Shown: one piece after another, positions 32,418 through 40,981 of the stretch
Position numbering within the stretch: the first letter of the stretch is position 1
How the letters are laid out: each line of letters begins with the position of its first letter
Assembly (NCBI GenBank): GCA_026645935.1
Contig: JAPKMP010000001.1
Span: 276,150-340,149, forward strand
Direction: 5' to 3'
Source: Candidatus Villigracilaceae bacterium
GTDB lineage: Bacteria > Chloroflexota > Anaerolineae > Anaerolineales > Villigracilaceae
Length of the DNA: 64,000 nucleotides
Made by a program: the position numbers and the translations under genes
Notes under the pieces: model-generated
Database searches by the model: none
What the model was told of the DNA's origin: nothing
Seen by the model: only the letters and a program-made list of their open reading frames with translations

Positions 32418-34979
32418 ATGATTCCTCTTCATTTACGCATTGCCGGTTTTCTTTCATACCGCGATCCGATCGAACTTGGTTTTGATTCGATCCAACTTGC
32501 CTGCATCTCGGGTCAGAACGGGGCTGGCAAGTCCTCCCTATTGGATGCCTTCACGTGGTCTTTGTTCGGTGAGGCGCGCGGCAAAGGGACCGAAATCATC
32601 AATCTCAACCAGGATGTGAAAGCCGCGGAAGTCGCATTAACATTCGAATACGAGGGGAATGTGTATAGGGTCCAACGAACTCTGCCGCGCAATAAGAGCA
32701 CAGTACTGGAGTTTCAGGTGCAGGATGGCGATATGTGGCGTCCGTTGACAGAGAAAACGACGCGCGAGACACAATCGCGCATCGAACAGACTTTGCGGCT
32801 CGATTACGAAACATTCATCAACGCTTCCTTCTTTTTGCAGGGCAAAGCCGACCAGTTCACGCAGAAGAAAGCCAGCGACCGCAAAGCGGTCCTGAGTTCG
32901 ATCCTTGGGCTGGAGATCTGGGATACCTATAAGGATCGCGCGGCAGAACGTCGACGGACATTGGAATTGGAGATCAATGAGATCGACGGGCGGGTTGCTG
33001 AAATTGACGCTGAACTTTCTGAAGAGGACGAACGCCAGCGCAGGCTGGGGGAGTTGGAGGAATCGCTGAAGCAGTTGACAAGGGCGCGGGAGGCGCAGGA
33101 ATCTGCCCTGGAAAACATCCGTCGGAATGCGGCGCTTCTCAATGAGCAGAGAAAGAATGTCGCTTCGGCTGAGTCGCAATTGAATCGCGCGCGGGATGCG
33201 CTCGCGTCCATCGAATCGCGTATCGCAGGCAAGGAAGTGGAACGCGCCGAATATTCGGACCTGCTGGAACGCGCGAAAGAAATCGAATCCGCGCATAAGG
33301 CTTTGCAGAAGGCGCGTAAGGAACTGGAAGACTTCGAAAATAACGCGGCACAATTCCGCGGGCATGATGAGAAACGCCAGCCCTTGCTGCGAGAAATCGA
33401 GGTGGAAAGGGCGAAATTGGAGCAGGAGAGGGAAGAGCTTAGTAAACGGTATGCAGCGATCAGTGACCAGTTATCGCTGGTGGATGATCTAGAAAAACAG
33501 TTAACCGCGGCGCAAAAAACCTTGAAAGAAACGGAAGCCAAACTCAAAGAGCGAACCGAGTTGGAAACTCAGCACAATGCGGCGCGTGAGCGGCAGGCCG
33601 CTTTGAAAGCGGAGAATGAGTCGCTGCGGCGGGAGATGGATGAACTCAAAAGCCGCATCGATGCCTTGAAAGTCGCCGAAGGCGCTGAGTGTCCGTTGTG
33701 TGGCCAACCCTTGAGCGAAAGTCATCGCAAGTCGACGCTCAAGGAATTGGAGAAGACCGGCAAGGAGAAAGGCGATACTTTCCGTGCCAATAAGAAGGCC
33801 ATCGATGACAGCGAGAAGGAAATCGCGGATTACGCGATACATATTACGCAATTCGCCAATGCCGAAAATGAGCGCCTGCGCTTCTCCAATTCCATTTCGC
33901 AACTCACTTTGCAAATGGAGTCGATCCAGCAACAAGGAAGGGAATGGGAAAAGACCGGCGCGAAACGTTTGAAGGAAATAGAAAAGATATTAGAAAGTGA
34001 AAAGTACGCGAGCGAGGCGCATAAAGCGCTTGCAAAATTGAACAAGGAACTTTCCAAACTTGGCTATGATGTTTCTGCACATGAAGCCAAGCGCAGGGAA
34101 GAAAACGAATTGCGTGGCGCGGAAGAGGAAGCCCGTAAGTTGGAGTCAGCGCGCGAGTTGAGCAGGAGGATTGGCAGGGAGATAGAAGATCTAGCGGAGG
34201 AAAGAGGAGAGAGGAAAGGGGAAGTTATCGAGGCGGAAAAAATCTTTGCAGAGGCAGAGAGGGTTCTGGCTGAATCTGAGTCCGGCGCGCCGAATTTACA
34301 GGAGGCCGAGAGCAAACTCTTTGAATTGCGCGAAGACGAGAACCGCGTCCGCGATGAAGCCGGGGCGGCGCGTCAGCGGGTGGATGTTTTGTCCACGCTG
34401 CGTTCCCGCCGCGCGGAGTATGAACGTCAGCGCGAGGAGATCAATCAAAATATTGTGCGTCATCGTTCACTGGAACGTGCCTTTGGCAGGGATGGCGTTC
34501 CCGCTCTGCTGATCGAGCAGGCGCTTCCGCAAATTCAGCAGAAAGCCAATGACATCCTCGAACGCCTCAGTGACGGTGCGATGACGATTCAATTCGTTAC
34601 TCAAGCGGAATATAAAGACAAGAAACGCGATGACCTGAAGGAGACTCTCGATATTCACATCAGCGATTCGTCGGGAATGCGCGATTATGAAATGTATTCC
34701 GGCGGCGAAGCCTTCCGCGTCAACTTTGCGATCCGGCTGGCGCTTTCTGAAATCCTTGCCCAGCGAAAGGGCGCGCGCCTGCAGACCCTGGTCATCGACG
34801 AAGGCTTTGGCTCGCAGGATGCTCTCGGCCGTCAGCGTCTTGTCGAAGCCATCAATACGGTCAGAAATGATTTTGCCAAGATCTTCATCATCACCCATCT
34901 CGATGAGCTAAAAGATGCATTTCCGAATCGCATCGAGGTCGAAAAGACGGAACGGGGGAGTTCGGTGCGTGTGGTGTAA
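32418..34979 (+). CDS. sbcC: SbcC/Rad50-type SMC ATPase
   Basis: The protein is the ATPase of the Mre11-Rad50-like nuclease that processes DNA ends and hairpins. The Walker A motif SGQNGAGKSSLLDA is near residue 35, long coiled coils run from about 170 to 690, the zinc hook CPLCGQPL lies near residue 425, the signature MYSGGEAFRVNFAIRLALSE is near 760 and Walker B LVIDEGFGSQD near 792. At 853 residues it is shorter than E. coli SbcC and closer to Rad50-like versions. The nuclease partner SbcD is not adjacent, which is unusual. Confidence 0.93.
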   Translation: MIPLHLRIAGFLSYRDPIELGFDSIQLACISGQNGAGKSSLLDAFTWSLFGEARGKGTEIINLNQDVKAAEVALTFEYEGNVYRVQRTLPRNKSTVLEFQVQDGDMWRPLTEKTTRETQSRIEQTLRLDYETFINASFFLQGKADQFTQKKASDRKAVLSSILGLEIWDTYKDRAAERRRTLELEINEIDGRVAEIDAELSEEDERQRRLGELEESLKQLTRAREAQESALENIRRNAALLNEQRKNVASAESQLNRARDALASIESRIAGKEVERAEYSDLLERAKEIESAHKALQKARKELEDFENNAAQFRGHDEKRQPLLREIEVERAKLEQEREELSKRYAAISDQLSLVDDLEKQLTAAQKTLKETEAKLKERTELETQHNAARERQAALKAENESLRREMDELKSRIDALKVAEGAECPLCGQPLSESHRKSTLKELEKTGKEKGDTFRANKKAIDDSEKEIADYAIHITQFANAENERLRFSNSISQLTLQMESIQQQGREWEKTGAKRLKEIEKILESEKYASEAHKALAKLNKELSKLGYDVSAHEAKRREENELRGAEEEARKLESARELSRRIGREIEDLAEERGERKGEVIEAEKIFAEAERVLAESESGAPNLQEAESKLFELREDENRVRDEAGAARQRVDVLSTLRSRRAEYERQREEINQNIVRHRSLERAFGRDGVPALLIEQALPQIQQKANDILERLSDGAMTIQFVTQAEYKDKKRDDLKETLDIHISDSSGMRDYEMYSGGEAFRVNFAIRLALSEILAQRKGARLQTLVIDEGFGSQDALGRQRLVEAINTVRNDFAKIFIITHLDELKDAFPNRIEVEKTERGSSVRVV

Positions 34980-34995
34980 AAAAATCAGGTTGCAA

Positions 34996-35050
34996 GTTGA
35001 AGGTTGAAAGTCAGGATCGAACTTATAACCGTCAACCTTGAACCTTCAAC
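34996..35050. repeat. inverted repeat GTTGAAGGTT
   Basis: GTTGAAGGTT (34996-35005) and AACCTTCAAC (35041-35050) are exact complements around a partly repeated core, right before the glycosyltransferase ATG. It could mask or tune the start. Confidence 0.5.
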
Positions 35051-36217
35051 ATGCTTTATCTCATCATCTCCACTATGCTGTTCGTCCTCGCTATCATCAT
35101 CGTTCATTGGATTCACAACCAATATCATCTTGATATTGTCGTCACGCCTGCGCCACCGCCCGGGTCCGCGCCGATGGTTTCGGTGTGCATCCCGGCCCGG
35201 AACGAAGAGAACAACATCCGGCGCTGCGTCGAGGCGGTTCTTCGTCAGGATTACCCGAACTTCGAAGTCATCGTTCTGGATGATCGCTCCACCGATTCGA
35301 CATCCGAGATTCTTCGCCAACTTGCGGCTCAGAATGACAGACTTAAAATCCTCAGCGGCTCGGACCTGCCCGATGGTTGGGCGGGCAAACCCCATGCCTT
35401 ATACCAAGCCTCGGCTTTTGCGAAAGGCGAGTGGCTCTGTTTCGTGGATGCCGATACCTTCCTCGAGCCGAACGCGCTTTCATCAGTGTATGCAAAAGCC
35501 ATCGAGACGAACGCGGACTTGTTCACTGTGATGACCAAACAAATCCTCGGCACATTTTGGGAGCGGACCGTCATGCCGTTGGTAATGACGGCGCTCTCCG
35601 TGGGATTCTCTCCACGAAAAGTGAACGATCCCAAACGCCAGGATGCGATCGCGAACGGACAGTTTATCTTCATTAGGCAAAGCGCTTATGATGCGGTGGG
35701 CGGACATGAAAGAATCAAGGATCAGATCGTGGAAGATAAAGCGCTTTCTGAAAATATAAAATGGAGCGGTTATCGGCTGATTGTTGCGGGCGGGTCGCAA
35801 GTGGTCGGCACGCGGATGTATACGTCCCTGCCGGAAATGTGGGAGGGCTGGACGAAGAACATTTATCTCGGCTTGCGGGATCAGCCTTATCTATTGCTCC
35901 TGGGCGCTTTTGGCGCAACTCTGGCATTGATGGCAGCCTTGTTCCTCCCAGTGTGGCCTCTGCTCGGTCTGATTTGGCATCTGCATGGCGGTGGTTGGAA
36001 GGCTTTTGGGGTGATCCTTGAGGCGTTGCTTGTATTGGGATATTTGATCGTCATCCGCGCCAGAATAGCACAGGGAATGGAAATTCCACGATGGTATGCG
36101 TTGACCACCCCGTTGGGAGCAGGGGTGTTCGCCGCGATGATGTTGACCTCTGCCTGGAAGGTAATTTCGGGGCAAGGGGTGACTTGGCGGGGAAGAAAGT
36201 ACCAACCGGGATTGTGA
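35051..36217 (+). CDS. membrane glycosyltransferase, family 2
   Basis: One N-terminal helix anchors a GT-A domain. Its motifs are VSVCIPARNEENNIRRC, VIVLDDRSTDST, the DxD-type CFVDADTFL, and IVEDKALSENIKWSGY, with the ED and the acceptor region. Three or four C-terminal helices follow. The layout is that of inverting family 2 enzymes that glycosylate lipids such as carotenoids or hopanoid-linked sugars. The acceptor is unknown. It has no clear ribosome-binding site, since an inverted repeat fills the upstream gap. Confidence 0.85.
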   Translation: MLYLIISTMLFVLAIIIVHWIHNQYHLDIVVTPAPPPGSAPMVSVCIPARNEENNIRRCVEAVLRQDYPNFEVIVLDDRSTDSTSEILRQLAAQNDRLKILSGSDLPDGWAGKPHALYQASAFAKGEWLCFVDADTFLEPNALSSVYAKAIETNADLFTVMTKQILGTFWERTVMPLVMTALSVGFSPRKVNDPKRQDAIANGQFIFIRQSAYDAVGGHERIKDQIVEDKALSENIKWSGYRLIVAGGSQVVGTRMYTSLPEMWEGWTKNIYLGLRDQPYLLLLGAFGATLALMAALFLPVWPLLGLIWHLHGGGWKAFGVILEALLVLGYLIVIRARIAQGMEIPRWYALTTPLGAGVFAAMMLTSAWKVISGQGVTWRGRKYQPGL

Positions 36218-36247
36218 TAAAAGTCCTTGATTAATTAAGGTCAAGTT

Positions 36248-36291
36248 TGTTATATTTCGTCATCTCCTGTTAAAGATAACAAAATATAACA
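36248..36291. promoter_or_regulatory. nested operator dyads before the DeoR-NosL regulator
   Basis: The outer pair is TGTTATATTT (36248-36257) and AAATATAACA (36282-36291), an exact 10-bp inverted repeat. Inside it, TGTTA-AAGA-TAACA (36268-36281) is a second perfect dyad. The block ends one base before the start codon, so binding would block both transcription and translation initiation. Confidence 0.7.
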
Positions 36292-36292
36292 T

Positions 36293-36862
36293 ATGACTGT
36301 CTCACTCGACCGCGAAAAACAAATCCTTGAATATTTGCAAAAGAGAGGGAGCGCCTCCATTCAACAATTGGCGGATGCGTTTGGCGTTTCCAATATGACG
36401 ATCCACCGGGACCTTAACAAACTTGCCCAAGCGGGTCGTATCCTCAAGAAACACGGTGGGGCTACTCTGCCCAGCGAAGGCCGTAAGCTGCAGGAAGAAA
36501 TTTCTTCATGCGCGATGTGTGGAAAACTGGTATCCCAACGGACAGTGTTCATCGTTAAATACGAGAATGGGGAGGAGAAGCGCGCGTGTTGTGCCCATTG
36601 CGGATTGATGATGGTAAGCTGCGGGAAAAACATCTGGCAGTCGCTGACGACGGATTATCTGTTTGGACACATGATCAGCGCGGGGCAGGCTACCTATGTA
36701 AGCGGAAGCGATGTGAATATTTGTTGCGTGCCGAGCGTGCTGGCATTCGGATCGAAGCAGGACGCCGAAAAATTCCAAAAAGGATTCGGGGGTCGAATGT
36801 CCGATATGGAAGAAACGGTCAGGTATTTAAACGGAATGATGCACATGCAAACGGGTATGTGA
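36293..36862 (+). CDS. DeoR-type regulator fused to a NosL-like metal-binding domain
   Basis: Residues 1-60 are a DeoR-family winged helix (REKQILEYLQKRGSASIQQLAD, SNMTIHRDLNKLAQAGRILKKHGGA). The sugar-phosphate sensor domain of DeoR proteins is absent. Instead the C-terminal 115 residues have CAMCGKLVSQRT, CCAHCGLMM, TTDYLFGHMISAGQATYVSGS and FGSKQDAEKFQKGFGG. This is the NosL layout (copper-binding chaperone fold) with extra cysteines and methionines. The protein is therefore a likely copper- or metal-responsive repressor. The nested dyads upstream are probably its own operator, and the next gene is a copper chaperone. The fusion is seen; the metal is inferred. Confidence 0.8.
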   Translation: MTVSLDREKQILEYLQKRGSASIQQLADAFGVSNMTIHRDLNKLAQAGRILKKHGGATLPSEGRKLQEEISSCAMCGKLVSQRTVFIVKYENGEEKRACCAHCGLMMVSCGKNIWQSLTTDYLFGHMISAGQATYVSGSDVNICCVPSVLAFGSKQDAEKFQKGFGGRMSDMEETVRYLNGMMHMQTGM

Positions 36863-36891
36863 TTCAGAAACCAATGCTTTGAGAGGAAAAA

Positions 36892-37359
36892 ATGAAGAAA
36901 ATAGTTGCAATATTTGTGGCAGGGATGATTTTGTTGAGCGCATGCGGCGGCGGGGAAGGCGTGGAAGCGAACGAGCCCTGGGCGCGCTCCGGTTTGAAGG
37001 ACGGCAACAGCGCAGTGTATATGATGTTGACCAATTTCACCGACTCGGAAGTGGCATTGATCGGCGCTTCGTCCGATGTGGCGGCTGCGGTGGAGGTTCA
37101 CTTAAGCTCGATGAGCGCAGACGGAACCATGCAAATGGTCAAGCAGGATTCGGTTGCGATACCTGCCGGGGAGGAATTGGAATTGAAGCCGGGCAGTTAT
37201 CACATCATGTTCATCGGCTTGACCAGGGACTTGGACGTCGGCGATGAGATCACGTTGACCTTGCATTTCGATGGGTATGAGGATGTAACCATGGCCGTCC
37301 CTGTGATGGATGCTGCCAATATGGGCGGCTCGGGCATGGATGGACATAATATGCCGTAG
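36892..37359 (+). CDS. PCu(A)C-type periplasmic copper chaperone lipoprotein
   Basis: A signal peptide ends in lipobox LLSAC. The domain shows the PCuAC copper motif: His in AAVEVHLSSM, Met residues in GTMQMVKQD and the HxM of SYHIMFIGL. The C-terminus adds a Met/His tail (NMGGSGMDGHNMP). PCuAC proteins carry Cu(I) to cytochrome oxidase or hold it in the periplasm or envelope. It starts 30 nt after the DeoR-NosL gene with GAGAGGAAAAA and shares its operon, so expression should follow metal status. Confidence 0.9.
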   Translation: MKKIVAIFVAGMILLSACGGGEGVEANEPWARSGLKDGNSAVYMMLTNFTDSEVALIGASSDVAAAVEVHLSSMSADGTMQMVKQDSVAIPAGEELELKPGSYHIMFIGLTRDLDVGDEITLTLHFDGYEDVTMAVPVMDAANMGGSGMDGHNMP

Positions 37360-37390
37360 GTTCTGCGCTTCGCCGGCGCATTCTCCTTTT

Positions 37391-37415
37391 GCCCCGCCGT
37401 CTTTCTCGGTGGGGC
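37391..37415 (+). terminator. hairpin after the copper chaperone
   Basis: GCCCCGCC and GGTGGGGC pair with one wobble around a nine-base loop. A T-run is missing, so its strength is doubtful. Confidence 0.35.
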
Positions 37416-37599
37416 ATTAGATGAATGGCGCAGGCTCGCAACGCCAGGTCAGTTGTCCCAGAAGGGAGGCGGGGTTGTGTCATCTTCAATTCAGGACGTA
37501 TGTCAATTCCGAAACTTGGATAGTTTTTGTAGAATTTATTCATGTCTGATGACTTCATTTGTCACACACACGCATGAGGATTGTCACTCTTTGCTTCCT

Positions 37600-37617
37600 T
37601 TGTGATATAAGTCACAA
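37600..37617 (+). promoter_or_regulatory. CRP/FNR-type box of nrfHA
   Basis: TTGTGA-TATAAG-TCACAA is a perfect dyad. Its centre lies 32 bases before the centre of the -10 hexamer at 37638, so it would sit at -41.5 relative to a start near 37650, the class II activator position. The rest of the 37360-37673 gap holds no gene. Confidence 0.8.
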
Positions 37618-37637
37618 GAAATATTGGCAAGTTTCGG

Positions 37638-37643
37638 TATATT
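37638..37643 (+). promoter_or_regulatory. -10 hexamer of nrfHA
   Basis: TATATT, with a predicted start near 37650 and a leader of about 24 bases including GAGG before the nrfH ATG. Confidence 0.55.
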
Positions 37644-37673
37644 TTACAAAAGCCATTAATGCGAGGTTAATCC

Positions 37674-38159
37674 ATGTCCAAACTCCCTTTAATTGCCATT
37701 GTGATCGCGGTGCTGGCGCTCGGGTATTTTGCGCTGGTTTCGGATGCGGCGGCGTACGGTGGGGACGCGCCTGAGACATGCGCGAACTGTCATTCGATGG
37801 ACTCGCAGTATGAAAATTGGGCGCACGGGGGTCATGCCAAAGTGGCGAAATGCACCGATTGCCACCTGCCTCACGACAACTTTGTTTCGTACTACATGGA
37901 AAAAGGAAGGCAAGGCGCGAAAGATACGTATGCCTTTGTGACGGGAAATATCCCGGTTATGATTCGCGCCGAAGAGAAGACGAAGGAGATCGTTCAGGAG
38001 AATTGCATCCATTGCCACGAAGATACTGTGGAATCCATGCTGGCGGGCGCACAGCCTCTGGACCGCTACTGCTGGGAGTGTCATCGTAGTGTTGCGCATG
38101 GGGAGCGCGGCGCGACAGGGGCTCCGTTTCAAGATTCGGTAATTTATCCGACCAAGTAA
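37674..38159 (+). CDS. nrfH: NrfH, small subunit of cytochrome c nitrite reductase
   Basis: The protein is a membrane-anchored tetraheme cytochrome that passes electrons from the quinol pool to NrfA. One N-terminal helix (about 5-24) precedes four CxxCH motifs: CANCH, CTDCH, CIHCH and CWECH. The residue pattern CANCHSMDSQYENW includes the Met that ligates heme 1 in NrfH. It lies directly upstream of nrfA with the stop overlapping that gene's ribosome-binding site. Expression is likely activated by the CRP/FNR-type box, hence by low oxygen or nitrogen oxides. Confidence 0.93.
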   Translation: MSKLPLIAIVIAVLALGYFALVSDAAAYGGDAPETCANCHSMDSQYENWAHGGHAKVAKCTDCHLPHDNFVSYYMEKGRQGAKDTYAFVTGNIPVMIRAEEKTKEIVQENCIHCHEDTVESMLAGAQPLDRYCWECHRSVAHGERGATGAPFQDSVIYPTK

Positions 38160-38170
38160 GGAGAATGCAA

Positions 38171-39502
38171 ATGAAAAACTATATCACCCTCATTCTTGCT
38201 GGATTGGTAGTAGTGCTCGCCGCGGTGTTGATCGGCGTGATGGTATACATCCAGAACCAGCCTGCAGAAGTGCGCGCTGTGCAGCCGTTGGTGGAGATCG
38301 CGGCGATGGAGCCGGATTCTGCCCAATGGGGCATTAACCATCCCAATCAATACGATACGCTCATGAAGACAGCGACCAATAATGTGGATACGACCTACGG
38401 CGGTTCTTCGGCATTCTCTTGGCTGGAACGCGATCCGCGCCAGGTCATTCTGTTCGCGGGTATGCCTTTCAGCAAGGATTATAACGATGATCGCGGCCAT
38501 GCCAATGCGTTGGATGATGTGAATGAGACGAAACGCCTCAACCTGAATGTGGACGACCCGAAACGTACCCCGGGTACTTGTTACTCCTGTAAATCTTCCT
38601 CAAACCCCGGCTTATGGAAGGAACTTGGTATGGAAGCCTATGACGCCATGTCCTTTGTGGAACTGGGTCCCCGTGTCACCGAACCCATCGGTTGTGCCAA
38701 CTGCCATGAAGCTGAAACCATGCGACTCATCGTCACCAACCCCGCGCTTGAAGAAGCGTTCGAACGCCAGGGCAAGGATTGGACGACCTTCACCCGGCAG
38801 GAAATGCGCACGGTCGTTTGCGCCAACTGCCATGTTGAATACTATTTCAAGGGTGATGGCAAGTATTTGACATTCCCATGGGACATGGGGATGAAGGTCG
38901 AGCAGATGATCGTGTATTATGAAGAAGCCGGTTTCTCCGATTGGGTCTACCCGGAAACTGATACGCCCATGCTCAAGGCGCAGCATCCCGAATTCGAATT
39001 CTTTACGGCAGGAAGCACGCACTATGAAGCGGGCGTTTCCTGCGCCGACTGCCACATGCCCTACGTCCGTGAGGGCGCGAGCAAATATTCGACGCACGAT
39101 GTTCACAGCCCGCTTTTGAACCCTGAAGAAGCCTGCGGACAATGCCATACCAACACTGAATATGTCGTCGAACGCGTTGCCATCATTCAACAGCAGGTGG
39201 CAGATACAAAGATCAGCGCTGAAGATGCCATCATCGATGCGATGAACGCCATCAAGGCGGCTGCCGCTGCGGCGAATGCCGACCCGGCTCTGCTCGATGA
39301 AGCGCGCAAACTGCACCGAGAAGCGCAGTTCATGTGGGATTTCATCTCTGCCGAGAATTCGACCGGTTTCCACAATCCCGAGTACGCGCTTGAGGTGCTT
39401 GCCAAGTCCACGAATTTGGCGCGGCAAGCGCAGATGCTTGCGGCGCAATCGGTCAATGACTCGTCCCTGCTTGCAACGGGCACTTTCTACGAGAATAAAT
39501 AA
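38171..39502 (+). CDS. nrfA: NrfA, ammonia-forming cytochrome c nitrite reductase
   Basis: This pentaheme enzyme reduces nitrite to ammonium outside the cytoplasm. The active-site heme motif is CYSCK (Cys137, Lys141), and four CxxCH motifs follow (CANCH, CANCH, CADCH, CGQCH). The substrate-channel region HYEAGVSCADCHMPYVREG and THDVHSP matches the family, as does the C-terminal four-helix domain. The start at 38171 is chosen because AAGGAG lies seven bases upstream; the ATG at 38165 is too close. The N-terminal hydrophobic helix is not cleaved by an obvious site, so the enzyme may stay anchored beside NrfH. Confidence 0.95.
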   Translation: MKNYITLILAGLVVVLAAVLIGVMVYIQNQPAEVRAVQPLVEIAAMEPDSAQWGINHPNQYDTLMKTATNNVDTTYGGSSAFSWLERDPRQVILFAGMPFSKDYNDDRGHANALDDVNETKRLNLNVDDPKRTPGTCYSCKSSSNPGLWKELGMEAYDAMSFVELGPRVTEPIGCANCHEAETMRLIVTNPALEEAFERQGKDWTTFTRQEMRTVVCANCHVEYYFKGDGKYLTFPWDMGMKVEQMIVYYEEAGFSDWVYPETDTPMLKAQHPEFEFFTAGSTHYEAGVSCADCHMPYVREGASKYSTHDVHSPLLNPEEACGQCHTNTEYVVERVAIIQQQVADTKISAEDAIIDAMNAIKAAAAAANADPALLDEARKLHREAQFMWDFISAENSTGFHNPEYALEVLAKSTNLARQAQMLAAQSVNDSSLLATGTFYENK

Positions 39503-39515
39503 CTCACCCGAAAGT

Positions 39516-39547
39516 ACTCCCCGCCTGAAAAGACGGGGAGTTTTTAT
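39516..39547 (+). terminator. terminator of nrfHA
   Basis: ACTCCCCG and CGGGGAGT close an inner loop, followed by TTTTTATTT. Confidence 0.85.
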
Positions 39548-39596
39548 TTGGGAACAATTCATGGGAAAATTCGTTTACATAGAAAAGGAGAACATC

Positions 39597-40037
39597 ATGA
39601 GAAAATTTATCTTAGTCGTTTTGGCGCTTATCCTGTCTGCTTGTTCTGCCGGTTCAGCGTACGATCAGAATCTCAAAAAATGGCGGGAGGCTGGGGTATC
39701 TCACTATCGTTACAACCTTGTGATCGGCTGCTTTTGCCCGTTCTATCAAGATATGCCTCTGGCTGTCGAAGTTCAAAATGGGGAAGTCGTCTCCATCACC
39801 CGCGTGGATGGGACCACGGTCGATGCTTCAGACCCCAACCATGAATACTATGTGAAGTACGCGACAATCGACCGGCTCTTTGCCGAACTCGAATCTGAAA
39901 TGGCCGGGGCTGAAGAAGTTACTGCGGCTTATGACCCCGAATTCGGCTTCCCGATGGAAGTGTCCATAGATGTTATCAAACTGGCGATGGATGATGAATT
40001 ATCATGGCGGGTGACGAACTTCGAAATCCTGCCATAA
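39597..40037 (+). CDS. DUF6174-like lipoprotein
   Basis: The ATG follows AAAAGGAG and starts a signal peptide with lipobox LILSAC. The mature domain has KKWREAGVSHYRYNLVIGCFC and LAVEVQNGEVVSITRVDG, the pattern of DUF6174 (a W.....Y.Y start, then a C-x-C and a V..G.V strand). The function is unknown. It is expressed on its own between two terminators. Confidence 0.75.
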   Translation: MRKFILVVLALILSACSAGSAYDQNLKKWREAGVSHYRYNLVIGCFCPFYQDMPLAVEVQNGEVVSITRVDGTTVDASDPNHEYYVKYATIDRLFAELESEMAGAEEVTAAYDPEFGFPMEVSIDVIKLAMDDELSWRVTNFEILP

Positions 40038-40138
40038 GTTTCCTGGCTCTGGGCGGCATACCCATTCCGGGCACTTTCTCCTCCACTGGGCACTGCGGCG
40101 GGAGCGCGTATGCAATATACCTAAAAGATAAAAACATG

Positions 40139-40178
40139 ACTCACCCGGAAATTTAGGTTTCGTGGGTGAGTTCGTTTT
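40139..40178. terminator. bidirectional terminator
   Basis: ACTCACCC (40139-40146) and GGGTGAGT (40164-40171) form the stem, followed by TCGTTTT. It lies between the DUF6174-like lipoprotein and the convergent Crp/Fnr gene. Confidence 0.65.
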
Positions 40179-40291
40179 AAGAGCAAATGGGGCGCGAATT
40201 AAACCTGAAAACGCGGATTTTGTAGTCCATTTCCGCGTTTATATGCGCTCGTCCGCTTCCTAAATTAGATTCTGGGTTAATTAGTTTGATT

Positions 40292-40975
40292 TTAATTCGG
40301 CATGACCCACTGGTCGAAGATCTCGCGGTCGACGATCTGAATGCGGCGGTCCTCCAGTTTGATAGCTCCACTGCGTTCCATTTCTTTGAGAGAACGCGCC
40401 ACCACCTCGCGCACGGTTCCCAATCGCGCCGCCAGTTGTTCCTGAGTCCAGTGCTGGGACTTATCCTGCGGCAGTTCTGCATCGATCAGGCGGGCGAGGC
40501 GATGAGTCACCTGGTAGAACGCCATCTCGCTCACCATGCGTACCATGCCACGCAGCATCGTGCCGAAGTTGGCAAGCACTTTTTGGGCGAACATCGGGTG
40601 TTCCATCACCAGCGCGTGCAGTTTGTTCTTGTCGATGATCCACACCCGGCAGGTTTCCAGGGCTTCGACATTGACAGGGCTGGCGCCTTCATCGAATGCG
40701 GGCACCTCCGCAAAAGTGTCGCCTTCTTGAAGGATGCGGACGATGTACTGCCGTCCCTGCGCCGAGATGCGGAAGATCTTGGCGCTGCCATGTTCGAGGA
40801 TGAACAAACCCTCGCAGGGGTCGCCCTCCCAAAAGAGGACATCTCCGCGCTGGTATTCCCTGAGCTGCATGTGCCCGGCAATGTCCTTCAGCATGGATTC
40901 TTTTAGATCGTCGAAGTATGGATTTCCCCGCAGCGCTTCGATCTTTTGTTTAAGACTGGATTCGATGGTTTTCAT
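40292..40975 (-). CDS. Crp/Fnr family transcription regulator
   Basis: The N-terminal cyclic-nucleotide-binding-like barrel (YQRGDVLFWEGDPCEGLFILEHGSAKIFR) and the C-terminal winged helix (THRLARLIDAEL, TQEQLAARLGTVREVVARSLKEME) define the family. The N-terminus lacks the Cys cluster of FNR, so it is not an iron-sulphur oxygen sensor of that type; it could be a Dnr- or NnrR-like heme sensor or a cAMP-type regulator. It is the nearest candidate to bind the TTGTGA-N6-TCACAA box of nrfHA, 2.7 kb away. It follows a phosphoribosyltransferase gene by six bases. Confidence 0.92.
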   Translation of the reverse strand: MKTIESSLKQKIEALRGNPYFDDLKESMLKDIAGHMQLREYQRGDVLFWEGDPCEGLFILEHGSAKIFRISAQGRQYIVRILQEGDTFAEVPAFDEGASPVNVEALETCRVWIIDKNKLHALVMEHPMFAQKVLANFGTMLRGMVRMVSEMAFYQVTHRLARLIDAELPQDKSQHWTQEQLAARLGTVREVVARSLKEMERSGAIKLEDRRIQIVDREIFDQWVMPN

Positions 40976-40981
40976 TGGATG

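Noticed and set aside
40292..40975. Calling the regulator FNR
   Set aside because: The N-terminal cysteine cluster needed for the oxygen-sensing iron-sulphur centre is absent, so only the Crp/Fnr family name is supported.
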